The notes below the pieces were generated by a model. That model saw nothing but the letters and a program-made list of their open reading frames with translations, was not told where the DNA came from and ran no database searches. From NCBI GenBank assembly GCA_946811695.1, contig OX328125.1, positions 102,321,176 through 102,385,175 of the forward strand: 64,000 nt of DNA, in the 5' to 3' direction. Numbering within the stretch: position 1 is the first letter of the stretch; each line of letters starts with the position of its first letter. The translations under genes and the position numbers were made by a program. Shown here piece after piece: positions 1 to 10,438 of this stretch. The DNA is from Gonocerus acuteangulatus. Lineage: Eukaryota; Arthropoda; Insecta; Hemiptera; Coreidae.

Positions 1-324
1 TTAGGTTCGAGACATAGTAGGGATTTTGGATTGCATTGTTTGTATTCTGTAGGAATTGGAAGGTTTAGTGGAACCCCAGAGTTCTAGTCCATATTGGTCG
101 GAGTACGGTATTGTAATTCTTTAAGTTTTAAAATAAATAAAAGATTGTGAAAGTTCTAATATTTTATCATAAATGTTAATATTTTTCAAGTGTGTAATAA
201 TGTTGTCAATATGGTGCCTGCTATCAGTAAGTAGGTCAGTAATGTCCCGAGGTATGTCCAAGTTCGTTATATGAATGCAGCCTGTTAGTATATGCTTGAA
301 TGTTAGTTTAACACGTTCAAAAGA
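1..324. other. Unannotated AT-rich sequence
   Basis: No coding frame of note, RNA gene or repeat recognised here. Confidence 0.5.
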
Positions 325-620
325 ACAAAACTAACCATTTCGAAGTTTTTGCACTTATTCCTCCAATTGACATCGCACTATCGAAAATGGCTTCAGAACC
401 TATTTTGTAGAGAATTTAGTAAGCTTTCGAACAGTCACCTTCCACTTACCACGATTTCCCAATCCTTTTCGAGATATTTACAAAAATATAGGAAGGTCCA
501 AAAACTTTTTATGCCTAAAATCTTTTTTTTTCAAAAATAGGTGTCAAATTCTCTAAAATTTAGCCAATACTGCCCCCAAAACTATATTAAATTTTCAAAA
601 TTTACAAATGAATGTTATTG
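325..620 (+). mobile_element. Fragment of family A (Helitron-like) core
   Basis: The stretch matches a core that recurs at 9,895-10,100 (inverted), 13,370-13,745, 25,800-25,996, 26,340-26,490, 27,340-27,580 and 30,940-31,300. Shared words include a 'gcacttattcctcc..ttgacatcgc' start, 'gagaatttagtaagctttcgaa' and 'cacttaccacgatttccca'. Neither family A terminus is present, so this is a remnant. A 63-residue open frame here is incidental to the repeat. Confidence 0.6.
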
Positions 621-1505
621 TGGCATATTCTTTACAGTCATTAACGTATCTTTTAGTGGTCCTTTCGGGTCTTATTAGGTCTTATGGTGAAACCAGTCGA
701 TTAGGAAAACGTAAAACGAGTATGCTGGTGCTTTGCGGTTTATATAAAAGCTGTGTTAGGTCTGAATAGGTGTGTATTGTCATTATTCGTTCACAGAAGG
801 GCGAACGGAGCAAGGCGTTGGATGGAGTCCAGTTGTGGTATGGATCGTTTGAGGCCAGATTTATTCTTAAGTTGTATTAATCGGTCAGAAGGAGAGAAGA
901 AGAGAGTATGATACAGAACGGAATCTTCTATTGGTCGTTGCATTTAACCGTTATCTCAGGATAGATGGATGGATTGGGTGTTTAAGGGCAGAAAACGTCT
1001 AGGTCCTCACCGCCCTCAAGTGTAATGTCAGAGAGTCGTGTATATGTCGTGAAAGGGTTTGGAATTTTGTGTTTAGGACAGTGCTGCGCTTCCAATTCAG
1101 CATTTATGACAATGAACTGTTATTTTGATAATTGGTATTCTATTATGTTTTTTTTTTTGCTACTTATGTGATTGCTTACTACTAACACTAATATTACTTA
1201 CTAATACAACTATTTGTACTAAAACTAATACTAATATAGTGTATAGCAGTATTAATACAGATAATAGACTACATAACAATATTAATATTTACTTATTTAT
1301 TTTATTTTATTTCCTCTATATATAATTTTATGTTGTTATTTTTTTAACACATATATATTTCTTCTTTTTTTTTATATATTTTTTATATGTATATATAAAT
1401 TTTTTTCTCTCTTTTTTCATGTATAATTTTTTTGTATATCCATTTTTAATTTTTTTTTATTATTTATTTATTCTTTTTTGTTTTACTTAAGCTAAATAAC
1501 TAATA
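621..1505. other. Unannotated, increasingly AT-rich sequence
   Basis: No gene recognised. From about 1,090 the sequence becomes strongly T/A-rich with repeated 'actaatactaat' words. The word string 'caactatttgtactaaaactaatactaat' occurs near 1,206 and again near 1,741. The 780-1,030 part shares short blocks with 2,760-2,950 ('atcttctattgg', 'tcaagtgtaat'), which may reflect an old duplicated sequence. Confidence 0.4.
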
Positions 1506-1515
1506 CAACTATTTG

Positions 1516-1519
<4 letters not shown>
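1506..1519. repeat. Target-site duplication of SINE1, left copy
   Basis: CAACTATTTGTACT is repeated exactly at 1741-1754 and brackets the SINE. A 14-bp exact duplication fits LINE-mediated retroposition. Confidence 0.9.
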
Positions 1520-1579
<60 letters not shown>

Positions 1580-1740
1580 GGCGCATCTACATCTAGGTCA
1601 TTAGCGCCGACATCCAGGGTGCAGCGAGGAATTTTCCCAGCGAGCCCTGAGATGAGAAAATTCCTGCCGGAGGCGGGAATCGAACCCACCATCTCCCGCT
1701 TACGAATCCAGCGCGATAGCCACTAGACCACGGGAGACCC
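1520..1740 (-). mobile_element. SINE1, complete tRNA-derived SINE
   Basis: Read on the minus strand, the element starts with a tRNA-like head. A pol III A box (TGGTCTAGTGG, complement of 1720-1730) and a B box (GGTTCGATTCC, complement of about 1676-1686) are at tRNA spacing. A unique body follows, then a 3' hairpin with stem GGCGC/GCGCC and a poly(A) tail of about 58 nt, seen as poly(T) at 1520-1577. Exact 14-bp duplications flank it. Related 3' parts occur at 24,497-24,569 and 62,371-62,432. The head resembles a Glu/Asp-type tRNA but is not a functional tRNA gene. The long tail and exact duplications suggest recent insertion. Confidence 0.9.
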
Positions 1741-1754
1741 CAACTATTTGTACT
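1741..1754. repeat. Target-site duplication of SINE1, right copy
   Basis: Exact repeat of 1506-1519. Confidence 0.9.
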
Positions 1755-3522
1755 AAAACTAATACTAATGTAAGCAATATTAATACTAATAATACCAATA
1801 CCAATACTAAACTAAACTAGCACACGTATATACACATACGCCCTTGTTCATACACACACACACACACCCAGTTGTCTGTAGGGCACAAATCAACTAAATG
1901 ATTGACAAATCGATTAAATTTTACTTATGACTAATCAATCATAGGATAAAATAAGTTAATCACAACTCGAGTTAATCGTTAATCATAGGTCATATTAATC
2001 ACATGTGAAGTTAGTCATCAATCAATCGTTACTCGTCAACCTTTGATAGTCTGTACTAATGATTAACATGACGAACGTTGTAAATACTTTAAGTATTAGA
2101 GTAATACCAACTTGTTTACACATACTATCAATGATTTATAATTAAGTGTAATCATCAATCATAAATCAAGGCCTTTTTTTAGTCTTTAATCATTAATCTG
2201 AGTAACGTTAGTCAGTAATCATCAATTGTTAGTCAACGCATGTTTAATCATTCATCATCAATCATAGGCTAGAAAGGAGTTAGTCGTCAGGCACATTCCA
2301 AATGATCATTTAATCATTAGTCATGAAATTAATCAAAGTTTGATCTTCTCTGCTCAGGGCTGATTTGAAGCTGTTAAAGGACAATGAAAGGTTTATAGCT
2401 TTGCGCGAAATTGTCTACAGGACTTAACATGAAGTAATAGTTTAAGGGCTGAATCCATATAAAGTTATATTAATTCAACAAAGAGGGGAAGAATATTAAA
2501 TAGCCAGTAGGTATGGGCAATTCTCGAATATGAATCGAATCGAATCGAAATGGAACGTTCAATCCACACAAACCATGGTCGATTCATAATATCGATCTTC
2601 TTAGCTTGGATATAAAATGGATCGTATAAAATTGTTCTAAAAATGGATATATCGTGTTATAGAAATCGATGTTTTAAATGATCGATTGAGATAGCCCATG
2701 TATAGTAGTCAGTATAGCAGTTATAGTAGTACGATAGTAGGTTCATTGCTTTGTTTCGTTAGTAACCTGCAACAGAAAGACGAACGCATTAGAGCGTTGA
2801 GCGCAATCTTCTATTGGATCTGACGTGCGGTGATAATACAAAGCCTGGGATTTGGTCTAAAGTTCATTTGACATTGTCAAAGAGAGTAGAATGTAGAAGT
2901 GCTTCAGATGCATTGCCTACTGGACGTCAAGTGTAATTGTCAATTGATTTCGCGTTGTAAGAGTCGGTTAAAGGATTATGCATGGATTATGGCAGGGTTC
3001 TCCGAACTTTCCAGACTTGCGGACAACAACATTTTAATCGTCCTGCCATTATTGCATAATTTGTGGATTAGTTGTTATGTTGTCCTGAATTGTTGCGACC
3101 ATGACGACATCTGGTGGTTTAACTGGTATAGGTAGTGAGAAGATAGTGCTCAAATTGCCATGATTCGAGGAGTTCTGGTATATTCCATTCACTTCTAGAT
3201 GGCAATGATTGGAGTATACAACGCCTAGCCGTGCGACCAGGCTGGAGATTGCGAAGGAAGCATTCCCGTCTTAAAGACTCGTCACTCAGCTTTTAGAGAC
3301 GTTATTTTTCGAAGTTGAGGACTTTGGAATGATAAAATTCCAAAAAATAAACACTTGTTTAATGGCAATATTACCATCAAATATTTCAAGACTTTTAAAA
3401 TCAATATATAGTTCTGATATTGTTCGCGGAACGTGGCTCATCGGAAAATCTACCCCGTAAAGTGCTGCACCCTAGCCGTGTGCCAGGGAACTATCTGCCC
3501 GCGGCAGTACGAACTGCACGAA
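1755..3522. other. Unannotated sequence with TAATCA-rich low-complexity block
   Basis: 1,880-2,340 is dominated by degenerate 'ttaatcattaatcat/atcaatcat' words, a decayed simple repeat. 2,520-2,690 carries repeated 'gaatcg/atcgat' words like those at 30,680-30,810. The rest shows no recognisable gene. An open frame of 78 codons at 2899-3135 has no recognisable domain. Confidence 0.45.
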
Positions 3523-3527
3523 GAGAC
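3523..3527. repeat. 5-bp target-site duplication of the gypsy element, left
   Basis: GAGAC lies directly outside the left LTR and is repeated at 8247-8251 directly outside the right LTR. Five bp is within the usual 4-6 bp of Ty3/gypsy integration. Confidence 0.85.
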
Positions 3528-3633
3528 TGTAATGTATTAGATTTGTAAGAATATAAAAAGCTCATACAAGCAATAGTAGTTTTTTTAATAGTAATTAAAA
3601 CAGCTGGTCATAACAAAATATAAGGACATGGCA
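3528..3633 (-). repeat. 3' LTR of gypsy element
   Basis: 106 bp running TGTAATG...GGCA on the plus strand, matching 8140-8246 with a few substitutions and a 1-bp indel. Flanked outside by GAGAC. The LTR is very short for a gypsy element. Confidence 0.88.
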
Positions 3634-3645
3634 ATCCTCCCCACA
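3634..3645 (-). promoter_or_regulatory. Polypurine tract of gypsy element
   Basis: On the minus strand GTGGGGAGGAT abuts the 3' LTR. This is the expected place for the plus-strand priming purine tract. Confidence 0.7.
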
Positions 3646-3978
3646 TGAAGAGATATAAAATTAATAAAAAAATCAAAATTCTCACTATTTTAACTGACAA
3701 ATATCACTTAACAACTAAGACGGAGGAGAGAAAATTTTCCTCGGTTTTCTTGAGCGGACAGGGTACCGCCTGGGATTTGATTGTTGTGGACTGGACTTAT
3801 CTCTTAAGTAATTTGATTGTGCAACCTCTGAAGTGGATGGACCAGGTGTTGAAGGGCTGGGGTTATGCTGGATTGAACAGTCTATGGATGCTGGCGTATC
3901 CTAAGGAGACTCGAATGAAACTTCTCTTAATCCTGGCTCCTCTTCTAGTACAACTGGAGAGGAAGAGGCAGAGTCCGG

Positions 3979-5004
3979 TTACGAAGTCCGAGCGACTGGT
4001 GAAGAACTCTCAAATATACGAACGTGCGGCTGCTGTTGTTGGGCGTCTTTGGTTTCTTCATAAGTGTTACTGTCCAGACCTCGAGGAATGATCTGATCAA
4101 CGTGCCTTATAAATCGGTTTCCTTTGGAATCAATTTCATAATGTCGGTCTCCAAGGGTGGTAACAATAACCCCAGGTATCCATTTATCTGTTTTATCACT
4201 ATAGGATGGAAATATTACTGGATGTCCTGCTGAGAAAGCACGGAAGTTAGGAGAAAAGATGTTCAACTGTTTTTCGGTCATTCTGCTTCTAAGGTCGGGT
4301 TTTACTAGGTCAATCCTAGATCGGATAATTCTTCCTACGAACAGAAGAGATGGAGGTTGTCCTGTGGTTTGATGAGGTGATTTGTGGTATTGGAGGAGAA
4401 ATTGGTTAATATAATGCTGGATATTGCTACTTGTTGCTCCAGAAGTTTGCGACATTCTTTTCAGAGTTTGAACTTTTCTTTCCGCTTGACCGTTTGTAGA
4501 AGGATGGTATACGGCAGTGGTACGATGATAACGCACACCTTGTTGCTTAAGGAAATCTTGAAAATACCGTGAACAAAATTGTGGGCCCTTGTCTGAGACA
4601 ACTATTTTAGGAACACCAAACGGGGCAAATACATGTTCAAAAATACTAGCAGTGGCTTGCGAGGTTGTTGAACTTGTGATGATGGGAGTCATCCACTTGG
4701 AGTAAGCATCAACAATGATCAAAATATTTTTGCCTAATGCTGAGAAATAGTCTATATGTATTCTCTCCCAGGGAGCATTGGGATATTCCCAGTGATGAGA
4801 ACGGAACTGTGGAGGCATTTTCGAATTTTTCAGACGTGTAGAGCATGACTTGGCCAGGGATTCGATGTCATGGTCAATGGATGGCCAGTAAATAAGAGAA
4901 CGGGCCAAACCCTTCATTTTAACAACTCCTATATGGGCTAGATGGAGTTCTTCTAATAGCGTTGAGCGAAACTTAGGCGGAATGACAAATCTGTGACCAA
5001 GCAT
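3979..5004 (-). pseudogene. Gypsy integrase fragment
   Basis: A 341-residue frame encoding most of a retroviral-type integrase, which inserts element cDNA into the host chromosome. The HHCC zinc region is at about residues 21-57 (H21, H24, C54), but the second cysteine is replaced by Arg57, so zinc binding is probably lost. The DDE core is complete: Asp85 (IHIDYF), Asp138 (VVSDKGPQF, with Lys for the usual Asn after Asp) and Glu175 (NGQAERK). The C-terminal region has the family's 'KWIPGVI...RHVDQI' block at about 274-305. The start of the domain lies in another frame upstream, so the methionine here is not a true start. A 148-codon frame on the opposite strand (3645-4091) is a shadow. Confidence 0.92.
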
Positions 5005-5071
5005 GAGACATCCATCGGATGCAGTATATTCAGCTTCTCTACCTTTACAACCAACAGACTTGAGGTTAGTT

Positions 5072-5815
5072 TTACCTTATAGCTGAGAGTAATGTAGACA
5101 GATGGGGATCTCGACGGGTTTCAGCTGAAATTTCATGAGAAGTTAAGGGAATTTGTTGTATCTGGTGCTGTACAAATTTATCGAAGTCATCAGCATGGCT
5201 TCCGGATTGAAATGATGGAAGTTCATTCTCTGAAGTTCTAAAAGCTCGAGAAAGAAAGTCAGCATTACAGTTCTGATGACTAGGTTTGTACTTAATGTCG
5301 AAATTGAAATTTGCCAACAAATTGGCATAATTATTGCATCTGGAGAGTGTAAACTGAGGCAGATGCGACTCAGGAGCAAAAATGTGAGAGAGGGGTTTAT
5401 TGTCTGTGTATATGGTGACTATGCGTGCGTAAAGATAATTAAAAAATCGTTTAACTCCCCACACAATAGATAGAGCTTCTCGATCTATTTGAGGATATCG
5501 TTGCTCTGTAGCACTAAGAGCTTTACTAGCATATGAAATTGGTCGTTCTAATCCATCAGGCATAATGTGGGATAATACGCCACCTAGACCAACAGGGCTA
5601 GCATCTGTAGCAAGAATAAGAGGAAGCTTTAGGTCATAAGGTGTGAGAACTCTATCTGAAGTAAGCTCATTTTTCAGGTAATTATATGAAATTTTAGCAT
5701 CTTCAGTCCACTGGAATTTTGAGTAAATAACCATTGCTCTGAGTGGTGCAGTAATAGTGGATAAGTTAGGAATAAAAGAGTGGTAATAAGTTACGTAACG
5801 GTCTGATGAGTCCAT
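5072..5815 (-). pseudogene. Gypsy RT thumb/connection plus RNase H
   Basis: A 247-residue frame. Residues about 8-30 (YVTYYHSFIPNLSTITAPL) are the conserved end of a gypsy reverse transcriptase. Residues 60-190 are an RNase H domain that degrades the RNA strand of the replication hybrid. Catalytic residues seen are Asp71 (ATDASP), Glu113 (DREALSIVW), Asp138 (YTDNKPL) and the late Asp in NADFLSR. The end reads into a stop and resumes in another frame as integrase, so a frameshift separates the two. The N-terminal methionine is an artefact of the break; the upstream RT palm is missing. Confidence 0.92.
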
Positions 5816-5852
5816 GGGTAGGAGTGTTGAGAGTCATAGCCTCGCAAAATTT

Positions 5853-7418
5853 TCAACTGCATGGGAGGCTCATGAATGCATCTGTAATGTCTAATCGAGA
5901 AAATATTGTAGCTCCTTTTATTTTTTTAAATAGATCTTCCACACAAGGAATAGGGTATTCATCGACAATCAGTTGTGGATTTAATGTTGCTTTATAGTCA
6001 CCTGTGATCCTCATTTTGCTACCTTTCATCACTATATGAGTAGGGGAAGCCCAATTAGAATTTTCTACTTGTTCGTAAAACCCTGAGTTTATTATTTTAT
6101 CTATCTCAGCAGCATGTGTATCTCGCAAAGCATAGGGGACCTGCCTGGCACGGGCAAAGACTGGTTGGCAATTTTCCCTGAAGGTGACTTCAACTGGGGG
6201 GCCTACCAAGGTACCTGCTGTTTCGTTGAAGAGATCACTGAACTTTGAAAGCAATTTTCCCAAGTGAACTTCAACATTTGTAGAAATAGAAGAAATTGTT
6301 AGAGGAGAAATTTGAAAGAATTCTTGGAATGTAAGTAGATCAGCAAAGCAACTAATCCATTCTCGACCAAAAATACTGTCTTTCTCCATAGGTGTGACAT
6401 ATAAATTTAGAGAGCAGGTACGACCTCGGAAAGTGACAGAAACGGGTAGGTAACCCATGCAACTACATCTTGTCTTGGTGTAGCTGATGAAATTTCTTTT
6501 AGATGGAATGAGTTGTTCATTTGGAGCAATTAGGTGCATAGTTTTATTGCTTGCCATTGCACAAGCACCACCTGTATAAATTTCCATGTGAACAACTGCA
6601 TTATTAATTGTGACAGGAACGATGAGAGGTGGAGCGGCATGAGATTCTTCAAGGCCAACCCGATACATGGAGTCTTCAAAAAAGGTGATCTTGGACTGAG
6701 AAATAATTTCAGGCTCAAGGTTGGTTTCTGAATTAGTTGAGTTGACTTCTTCATGAGTTTGGTGTGCTTTTGAAGTATGATGGTTTACTGCCTTAGAACT
6801 ACGGCAAACTGACGCTATGTGTCCTTGCTTCTTGCACTTTTTACAAGATGAATTCTTAAAAGTGCAATTTTTACGCCAATGCCGTTCCCCGAACCCCCAA
6901 CAGTTAGAAGGTTCACTAAGCTGAGAATTTAGGCTGATAGAGGAAGAACTACGATTGCGAGAAAATCTTTGGTTACTCTTTGACCTAAATGGTGACTTAG
7001 GGCGGCTAACATGAGCAAATTTATGCAGTTTTTCAGGATTTTGAAATTTGATTTCAGCAGAGGCTGTTTTAGTAGCTTCTAAATTTTGAGCAATTTCAAG
7101 AGCATCAGCAAATTTAACAGGTTTTTTAATAACAATGGCATCACGGGTACCATCATCAATCACACCATGGATGAATTGGACTATAAGGGAATAGTCCAAA
7201 AACTCCTTAAAATCGCAATATCTGGCAGCAGCTTTTAAGCGCACTGCATAGTCAGCTACGGGCTCATTGAGGTTTTGAACAATTTGCCGGAATTTGATAG
7301 CTTCACTATATTTATTTTTAGTTCTTTTGAAATGCTCTGGGTAAAAATGCAGTTTCACGCCCTCCAAACCGATTTCTTTCAAATTTTGCACAATAACGTA
7401 TTTTGATGCACTAAACAC
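5853..7418 (-). pseudogene. Gypsy gag, protease and RT N-terminus, inactivated
   Basis: A 521-residue frame. Residues about 28-115 look like gag capsid (FKRTKNKYSEAIKFRQ and VADYAVRLKAAARYCDF). Two zinc knuckles follow: about 173-185 (CWGFGERHWRKNC, in which the second cysteine is Phe) and 192-205 (CKKCKKQGHIASVC, intact). Protease is at about 278-350, but the active-site D-T-G reads Y-T-G (MEIYTGGA), so it cannot be catalytic. RT fingers begin near 420 and stop after 'RLDITDAF'. Only about 37 bp separates this end from the RT thumb, where roughly 500 bp including the Y-x-D-D catalytic box is expected. The first about 27 residues derive from the inverted sequence at 7,339-8,054, so the native gag start is lost. 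Confidence 0.92.
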
Positions 7419-8054
7419 GAATACGATAAAAAAAAAAAAAACGTCGGATTTAACTAGGAAAGAAGTTATTAAGCACTTAAGTTCACTGTTATGCAGGTTA
7501 TGAGAGCTAATGTAAACAACTAAATTTGTGACGACTTTTAAGCATACATGCTATGCGTTTCCGCTCGCTACGCTCGCTCATGAAGATAACAAAACCCCAG
7601 TCAATCCAACTCGCTAAAATTAATAGAATATAATATTAAGCACTAAAGTTAGGAAGGTTATAAAACTAGGCGTCATCAGCGTATTTGTAAACACGCGCAT
7701 GCGCAGATATGTAACATTGGGAAACAGAGAACTCTCATTTGAAATGTTCAGAAACCATTTATTCGAAAATATTGTTAATTTTAAGGGCATCGTTACCAGT
7801 CGCTTAAGGGCATACGTGCTATGCGTTTCCGCTCGCTACGCTCGCTCAAGAAGATAACAAAACCCCAGTCAATCCAACTCACTAAAATTAATAGAATTCT
7901 ATTAATTATTCTATTAACTTTAGTGCTTAATAAATTCTTTCTTAGTTAAATGCGAAGGTTTCTTTTGAACGTATTTGTGTTTAGTGCATCAAAATACGTT
8001 ATTGTACAAAATTTGAAATAAATCGGTTTTGAGGGCGTGAAACTTCATTTTTAC
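7339..8054. repeat. Foldback sequence in the gypsy 5' region
   Basis: 7,339-7,430 and 7,970-8,054 are inverted copies of each other (shared 'gtttcacgccctc' and 'acaataacgtattttgatg'). Between them, 7,541-7,640 and 7,803-7,900 are direct copies carrying TTTCCGCTCGCTACGCTCGC. A single inverted repeat 'attctattaa..ttaatagaat' lies near 7,890. This replaces or interrupts the leader and gag start. The same CGCTCGCTACGCTCGC block recurs in the palindrome at 60,822-61,616. Confidence 0.7.
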
Positions 8055-8123
8055 CAAAATATTTCTTGAGGAGGTTACAGTGCACTAATTTCATCCAGAA
8101 TTCTCCTGGACTGCTGAAATAAA

Positions 8124-8137
8124 CCCTCTCGTCGCCA
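8124..8137 (-). promoter_or_regulatory. Primer-binding site of gypsy element
   Basis: On the minus strand TGGCGACGAGAGGG starts two bases after the 5' LTR. TGG matches the complement of a tRNA CCA end; the following bases look Ser-type, but I could not verify the tRNA. Confidence 0.65.
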
Positions 8138-8139
8138 AT

Positions 8140-8246
8140 TGTAATGTATTAGATTTGTAAGAATATAAAAAGTTCATGCAAGCAATAGTAGCTTTTAGCA
8201 ATAGTAATTAAAACAGCTGGTCATAACAAAATATAAGGACATGACA
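8140..8246 (-). repeat. 5' LTR of gypsy element
   Basis: 107 bp, TG...CA, pairing with 3528-3633. Confidence 0.88.
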
Positions 8247-8251
8247 GAGAC
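8247..8251. repeat. 5-bp target-site duplication of the gypsy element, right
   Basis: GAGAC, identical to 3523-3527. Confidence 0.85.
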
Positions 8252-8728
8252 AAGTCCAGAATTATAGTCACCAAGCAGGCAGTGTGGAGCATTACAGTTT
8301 TTCTTCCTAAGTTTTTACCCTCAAAATTATGAAAATTATCTGAGCTCACGTCTGACCTTATTTTTTTTGTAAAAAAATTGTTTTGCATAACAGACAGAAG
8401 GACAGAATTTGAAATTGTTTAACATTGTCTAAAGTAGAGGAGAATTTGCTAGTAGTTCATAGCTTTTAGTTTTGTCCGGCTGTTAATATGTAATTAGCCG
8501 AATATGACGTAGTAGTGCTGCGCCAATATCTTGGCGGTTCTAGATCCGATAACCGGAGCTGTGATCGGGGAACAGGAAATAGAACACGGTTTAATTAAAG
8601 ATAATTAGTATGCATTATAGGCCCCGATCGGCTCAACCCTGCAATTCTACCCGACTACAATATCAATCATATTTCGGTGGCCACAGGGAATTACTTGGGG
8701 AAATATCAAATTTTCAGGGCAGCTCATT
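8252..8728. other. Unannotated sequence
   Basis: No gene, RNA or repeat recognised. Confidence 0.5.
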
Positions 8729-8858
8729 TTAGCGCGGTTCCTCCCTCCCTCCATAGGGAGGAACCCCGCTTATGAGGTTGACCTCATGACGCAAACCGGA
8801 AGTGCCGACACGAAAATTACATATTACACATTCCATACAACAGTGGTTCATTTTTCGA

Positions 8859-8862
<4 letters not shown>

Positions 8863-8934
<72 letters not shown>
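8863..8934. repeat. (TA)n(GT)n microsatellite in family A element
   Basis: Uninterrupted TA dinucleotides followed by GT dinucleotides. The 60-odd-codon frames of alternating Tyr-Ile across it are not genes. Confidence 0.95.
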
Positions 8935-8936
<2 letters not shown>

Positions 8937-9564
8937 CTGTTTGCTCTCTAGCTGCCAGACGAATGGTCCGATTTTGATGAAATTTGATAAAAAAAATCTT
9001 TCGTCTAATTTCAAAGGTCAAGTTCGTTAACCAGTAGTATCCGTCCACCGGAAGATGCTTTTTCGAGTGAAATTCACGCGAAAAAAGTCGTAACGCTTAC
9101 GTATTCGTGTTCATATGCTTGCAACTACTCGTTTTATAGGGTTCTTAACGTAGAAAAACGAATGACACCATTTTTAAAGAGATATCTGTAACGGTTTTCG
9201 ATTAACATGGAAATACCTATTTTTTCAAACTAATTTCCTGTTTGGCTATTCAGAAACGATGAATTCAGTTGGTACTGTTCCAGACGTTTGATATTCATCT
9301 TATATATGATAGGATGACTATAAAACGTCTGGTTGCTATTCTTTAGAAAAAAGAAAAGGCATCAGCCCTATCCTGGCTAGAAAAGGGTGGTAACCTTTAG
9401 ATAAACCGTCCCAAAATTCGTTGTTAATAATAATGGACGTTAAAAATTTAAATAATAATAATCTATGATAGGTAAATTTTGGTTCCGTTTGGAGTTAAGG
9501 AAGTACTGGAAATAAAATATTTCATGATGATTAGATAGTTAGCCGTCGAGGTGATAAGTAAAGA

Positions 9565-9887
9565 TGGAATGGTTGGGATTCGGCTAAATAAACCTCAATA
9601 TGATTTTGTTTTAAAAAATCTATATTTCGGACGTTTCGGCTACTCATTGGTAGCCTTCGTCAGCTAAAATGAGAAAAAAAAAGAAATTAATACAAAAACA
9701 AAAAAAATTATGATTGTGATATGTTACCTATCACAATCATAATTTTTTTTGTTTTTGTATTAATTTCTTTTTTTTTGTCATTTTAGCTGACGAAGGCTAC
9801 CAAAGAGTAGCCGAAACGTCCGAAATATAGGTTTTTAAAACAAAATCATATTGAGGTTTATTTAGCCGAATCCCAACCATTCCATCT
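9565..9887. repeat. Palindromic repeat, about 160-bp arms
   Basis: 9,565-9,724 and 9,731-9,887 are near-perfect inverted copies, centred on 'gatatgttacctatc'. Each arm contains 'tttcggacgtttcggctac' or its complement. It interrupts family A sequence and would fold into one long hairpin. Confidence 0.9.
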
Positions 9888-10438
9888 TCACTTAAAATAT
9901 TTCATTAACACGCATCAAAATTTTTGAGATTTTCTGAAATATTTCGGAAACGGTTAGAAAATCGTGGTAAGTGAAGGTAACCACTCGAAAGCTTACTAAA
10001 TTCCCTACAAAAACTGTTCCAAAGTAATTTTCGATGGGGAGTTGTCAATCGGAGAAATAACGAATTAATTTTTCGAAATTGTTAGTTTTGCTCTTTTGAA
10101 CGGGGCTTTGTATTTGTTTACTTATCGTTTTAATTGTTTGTTGATTATTTTATTTGAATTTAACAGTAAAATGGATATTTTTGCAAAACAATGTAATGAA
10201 ATGTGCAACAGTGTTATAGGGTTTGTAATAGCGAACGTTGAGAAGGTGGGGGAAGTCGCCATGATACCAGTTTCCTGATGTGGCGTCTTAAATCTATTTT
10301 CTGTTATTTTATTTTAGATTTTTCACGAAAGATCAAACCCCACCAATAACTGCTACTATTCCTTTACTAATAGCACTAGAGATAAGAACGGAACCACGCT
10401 AAGAATACGCAGTTCCTGCGAGTCAGGATTTTTAACAT

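Larger units (their letters stand above)
3528..8246 (-). mobile_element. Ty3/gypsy (Mag-like) LTR retrotransposon, defective
   Basis: A 4.7-kb element read on the minus strand: 5' LTR (8246-8140), primer-binding site, gag-protease-RT start (7418-5853), RT end plus RNase H (5815-5072), integrase (5004-3979), polypurine tract, 3' LTR (3633-3528). The domain order protease-RT-RNase H-integrase is that of Ty3/gypsy. A CX2CX3HX4C-like knuckle followed by CX2CX4HX4C suggests the Mag or a related clade. It is dead: the three coding pieces lie in three frames, the protease aspartate is replaced, about 0.5 kb of RT is missing and a foldback sequence fills the 5' leader/gag start. LTRs differ at roughly 6-7 of about 106 positions, so insertion is not very recent. 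Confidence 0.93.
8729..10438 (-). mobile_element. Family A Helitron-like non-autonomous element, both ends present
   Basis: On the minus strand it starts TCCTGACTCGCAGGAACTGC at 10,438. The subterminal TTAGCGTGGTTCC follows about 25 nt in. The 3' end at 8,729 is a 10-bp-stem hairpin (GGTTCCTCCC / GGGAGGAACC) followed by GCGCTAA. The 5' subterminal block is the near inverse of the 3' end (GGAACCGCGCTAA). A (TA)n(GT)n tract (8,863-8,934) lies near the 3' side. A TC start, 3' hairpin and CTRR end are Helitron hallmarks; subterminal inverted repeats and a microsatellite resemble HINE/DINE-1 elements. No Rep/helicase gene is present. A palindrome is nested at 9,565-9,887. Confidence 0.65.

Noticed and set aside
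1660..1740. tRNA-Glu/Asp-like gene on the minus strand
   Set aside because: Head of SINE1: followed by a SINE body, poly(A) tail and exact 14-bp duplications.
3645..4091. 148-codon plus-strand frame
   Set aside because: It lies antisense to the gypsy integrase and the element's 3' end, with no domain.
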